6,804 nucleotides of DNA from Lentimicrobiaceae bacterium (GTDB lineage: Bacteria > Bacteroidota > Bacteroidia > Bacteroidales > WCHB1-69). Within the stretch, counting starts at the first letter, position 1, and each line of letters starts with the position of its first letter. Under the pieces are notes generated by a model that was given only the letters and a program-made list of their open reading frames with translations, did not search any database and was not told the origin of the DNA. Positions 5,714 through 6,804 of the stretch are shown here, one piece after another. The DNA lies in assembly GCA_009787485.1 (NCBI GenBank), contig WQWP01000117.1:1-6804 (forward strand). The letters run 5' to 3'. A program made the translations under genes and the position numbers.

Positions 5714-6679
5714 ATGAAAAATACCAACTTCATAACCATCGCCAAACAAGTACTCCAATCGGAAGCTTACGCCATTTCGCGTTTGCAGGATTTTATCAAT
5801 GATGATTTTGTTAAAGCCCTGTATCTCATTAAAGACGCTCCCGGTCGCCTAATTGTTACCGGAATCGGAAAGAGCGCCATTATTGGGCAGAAGATTGTGG
5901 CTACCCTCAATTCTACAGGCACGCCGGCTATTTTTATGCACGCGGCAGAAGCGATTCACGGCGACTTGGGCATTATTCAGCCCGAAGATGTGATACTTTG
6001 CATTTCACAAAGCGGAAATACGCCGGAAATATCCATGTTGATTCCCTTTTTTAAACGACAAGGCAACAAATTCATCGCTTTGGTGGGCAACCTCAACTCG
6101 TTTTTAGCGAAAGAAGCTAACGTAGTGCTCAATTGCTCGGTAGAGCGCGAAGCGTGTCCAAATAATTTAGCGCCCACTTGCAGCTCTACGGCGCAGTTAG
6201 CCATGGGAGATGCATTAGCAAGTTGTTTAATTGAACTAAGGGGATTTACGCCCGAAGATTTTGCCAAATACCATCCGGGCGGAATGATTGGCAAACGCCT
6301 ATATATCAAAGTGCAAGACCTGTACAAATTCAACGAAATCCCCATGGTGCATCCCGATGCGCCCATGCCGGAAGTGATTTTGGAAATCTCTGGAAAACGC
6401 TTGGGGGTTACTGCAGTTATGGAAAACGGAAAATTGGTAGGCGCCATTACCGACGGCGATTTAAGAAGAATGCTCCAAAAAAATCCGGATTATACGCATT
6501 TGCGCGCCAAAGAGGTGATGACCGACCATCCTAAAACCATTACCGAAGATATTTTAGCGGTAGAAGCGCTGGAAATTATGAAGTCGAAAAATATTACCAA
6601 TCTTTTTGTGGTGGATACCTTAGGCAGGTATCTAGGCGTGTTGCATATCCATGATATTATTAAAGAAGGGATTGCTTAA
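5714..6679 (+). CDS. kdsD: Arabinose-5-phosphate isomerase (KdsD/KpsF/GutQ family)
   Basis: Cytoplasmic enzyme converting D-ribulose 5-phosphate to D-arabinose 5-phosphate, the first committed step towards Kdo for lipopolysaccharide. The 321 residues comprise an N-terminal SIS sugar-isomerase domain (about 30-165) and two C-terminal CBS domains (about 200-260 and 266-321, with LVGAITDGDLRR and YLGVLHIHDII). The phosphosugar site SQSGNT is at 98-103. All four catalytic residues known from E. coli KdsD (Lys59, Glu111, Glu152, His193) have counterparts at a constant offset of six: Lys53, Glu105, Glu146 (in REACPNNLAPT) and His187 (in YHPGG). The ATG follows the rnfC stop by 2 bp, so the genes are almost certainly co-transcribed and perhaps translationally coupled. 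A terminator closes the operon 27 bp downstream. KpsF or GutQ paralogues catalyse the same reaction, but a single housekeeping copy is most likely. Confidence 0.95.
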   Translation: MKNTNFITIAKQVLQSEAYAISRLQDFINDDFVKALYLIKDAPGRLIVTGIGKSAIIGQKIVATLNSTGTPAIFMHAAEAIHGDLGIIQPEDVILCISQSGNTPEISMLIPFFKRQGNKFIALVGNLNSFLAKEANVVLNCSVEREACPNNLAPTCSSTAQLAMGDALASCLIELRGFTPEDFAKYHPGGMIGKRLYIKVQDLYKFNEIPMVHPDAPMPEVILEISGKRLGVTAVMENGKLVGAITDGDLRRMLQKNPDYTHLRAKEVMTDHPKTITEDILAVEALEIMKSKNITNLFVVDTLGRYLGVLHIHDIIKEGIA

Positions 6680-6706
6680 GCAGGGATATTCAGTAAATAA
6701 AAAACC

Positions 6707-6745
6707 AATCCCAACACTTTCACAATGAATATGTTGGGATTTTTT
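6707..6745 (+). terminator. Rho-independent terminator after kdsD
   Basis: A perfect 10-bp stem (AATCCCAACA at 6707-6716, TGTTGGGATT at 6732-6741) with a 15-nt loop runs into a T run ending at 6745. An A-rich tract on the 5' side could make it act on the opposite strand too. It begins 28 bp after the kdsD stop and ends the rnfC-kdsD unit. Confidence 0.8.
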
Positions 6746-6746
6746 G

Positions 6747-6754
6747 TATCTTTG
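6747..6754 (+). promoter_or_regulatory. Bacteroidetes-type -7 promoter box for the next gene
   Basis: TATCTTTG exactly matches TAnnTTTG and is followed by GC, a common Bacteroidetes arrangement. At the expected -33 spacing (19 bp) the triplet is ATG instead of TTG. It lies immediately after the terminator T run and presumably drives a plus-strand gene outside the window. The remaining 50 bases (6755-6804) show no start codon, RNA gene or clear riboswitch. Confidence 0.6.
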
Positions 6755-6804
6755 CGCATTACCTCGAAAATACGGATTGCAAGCCAAAATCGGGGTAACC
6801 TAAC

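Noticed and set aside
5977..6447. Minus-strand 156-residue frame within kdsD
   Set aside because: It is a shadow of kdsD, whose catalytic residues lie on the plus strand.
6755..6804. Possible riboswitch leader after the last promoter (CGGGGTAACC)
   Set aside because: The GGGG motif faintly recalls a TPP riboswitch, but no other conserved element fits and the window ends too soon.

Overview
The window reads as a chromosomal segment of a Bacteroidetes bacterium, probably an uncultured member of the Bacteroidales. Two proteins end in a type A C-terminal sorting domain (CTD) of the type IX secretion system (T9SS). A TAnnTTTG-type promoter box (TATCTTTG) follows a terminator at the right edge, start sites lack obvious Shine-Dalgarno sequences, and the short interspersed repeats on the left are of a kind seen in Bacteroidetes genomes (from memory, not searched). 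The genus cannot be told from the sequence.

Layout. Positions 2-814 (+) hold the 3' part of a secreted T9SS-substrate gene whose frame is open through the left edge. Between its recognisable blocks lie several unrelated short repeats, all read through in frame, including two identical 54-bp copies exactly 154 codons apart. Positions 846-3362 (+) encode a complete secreted subtilisin-like (S8) protease with a prodomain, three fibronectin-III-like domains and a T9SS CTD. It meets, stop codon against stop codon, a minus-strand BtuC/FecCD-type ABC permease gene at 3363-4298. A 96-bp divergent intergenic region with promoter-like sequences and a perfect 20-bp palindrome separates this from a two-gene plus-strand operon. 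That operon is rnfC (4395-5711), an iron-sulfur subunit of the Rnf/Nqr-like electron-transport complex, followed 2 bp later by kdsD (5714-6679), arabinose-5-phosphate isomerase for Kdo and LPS synthesis. A rho-independent terminator follows, then a promoter for a gene beyond the right edge.

Functional themes. The left half concerns the cell surface: two Sec plus T9SS-exported proteins, one of them a protease. The right half is envelope and housekeeping metabolism: metallophore or cobalamin-type uptake, membrane redox chemistry and LPS sugar synthesis. No mobile element, CRISPR array, tRNA, rRNA or phage gene is visible. I see no convincing novel multi-gene system. The most unusual material is the repeat mosaic inside the first gene. 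The rnfC-kdsD pairing without other rnf genes and the ABC permease without its partners also merit checking.
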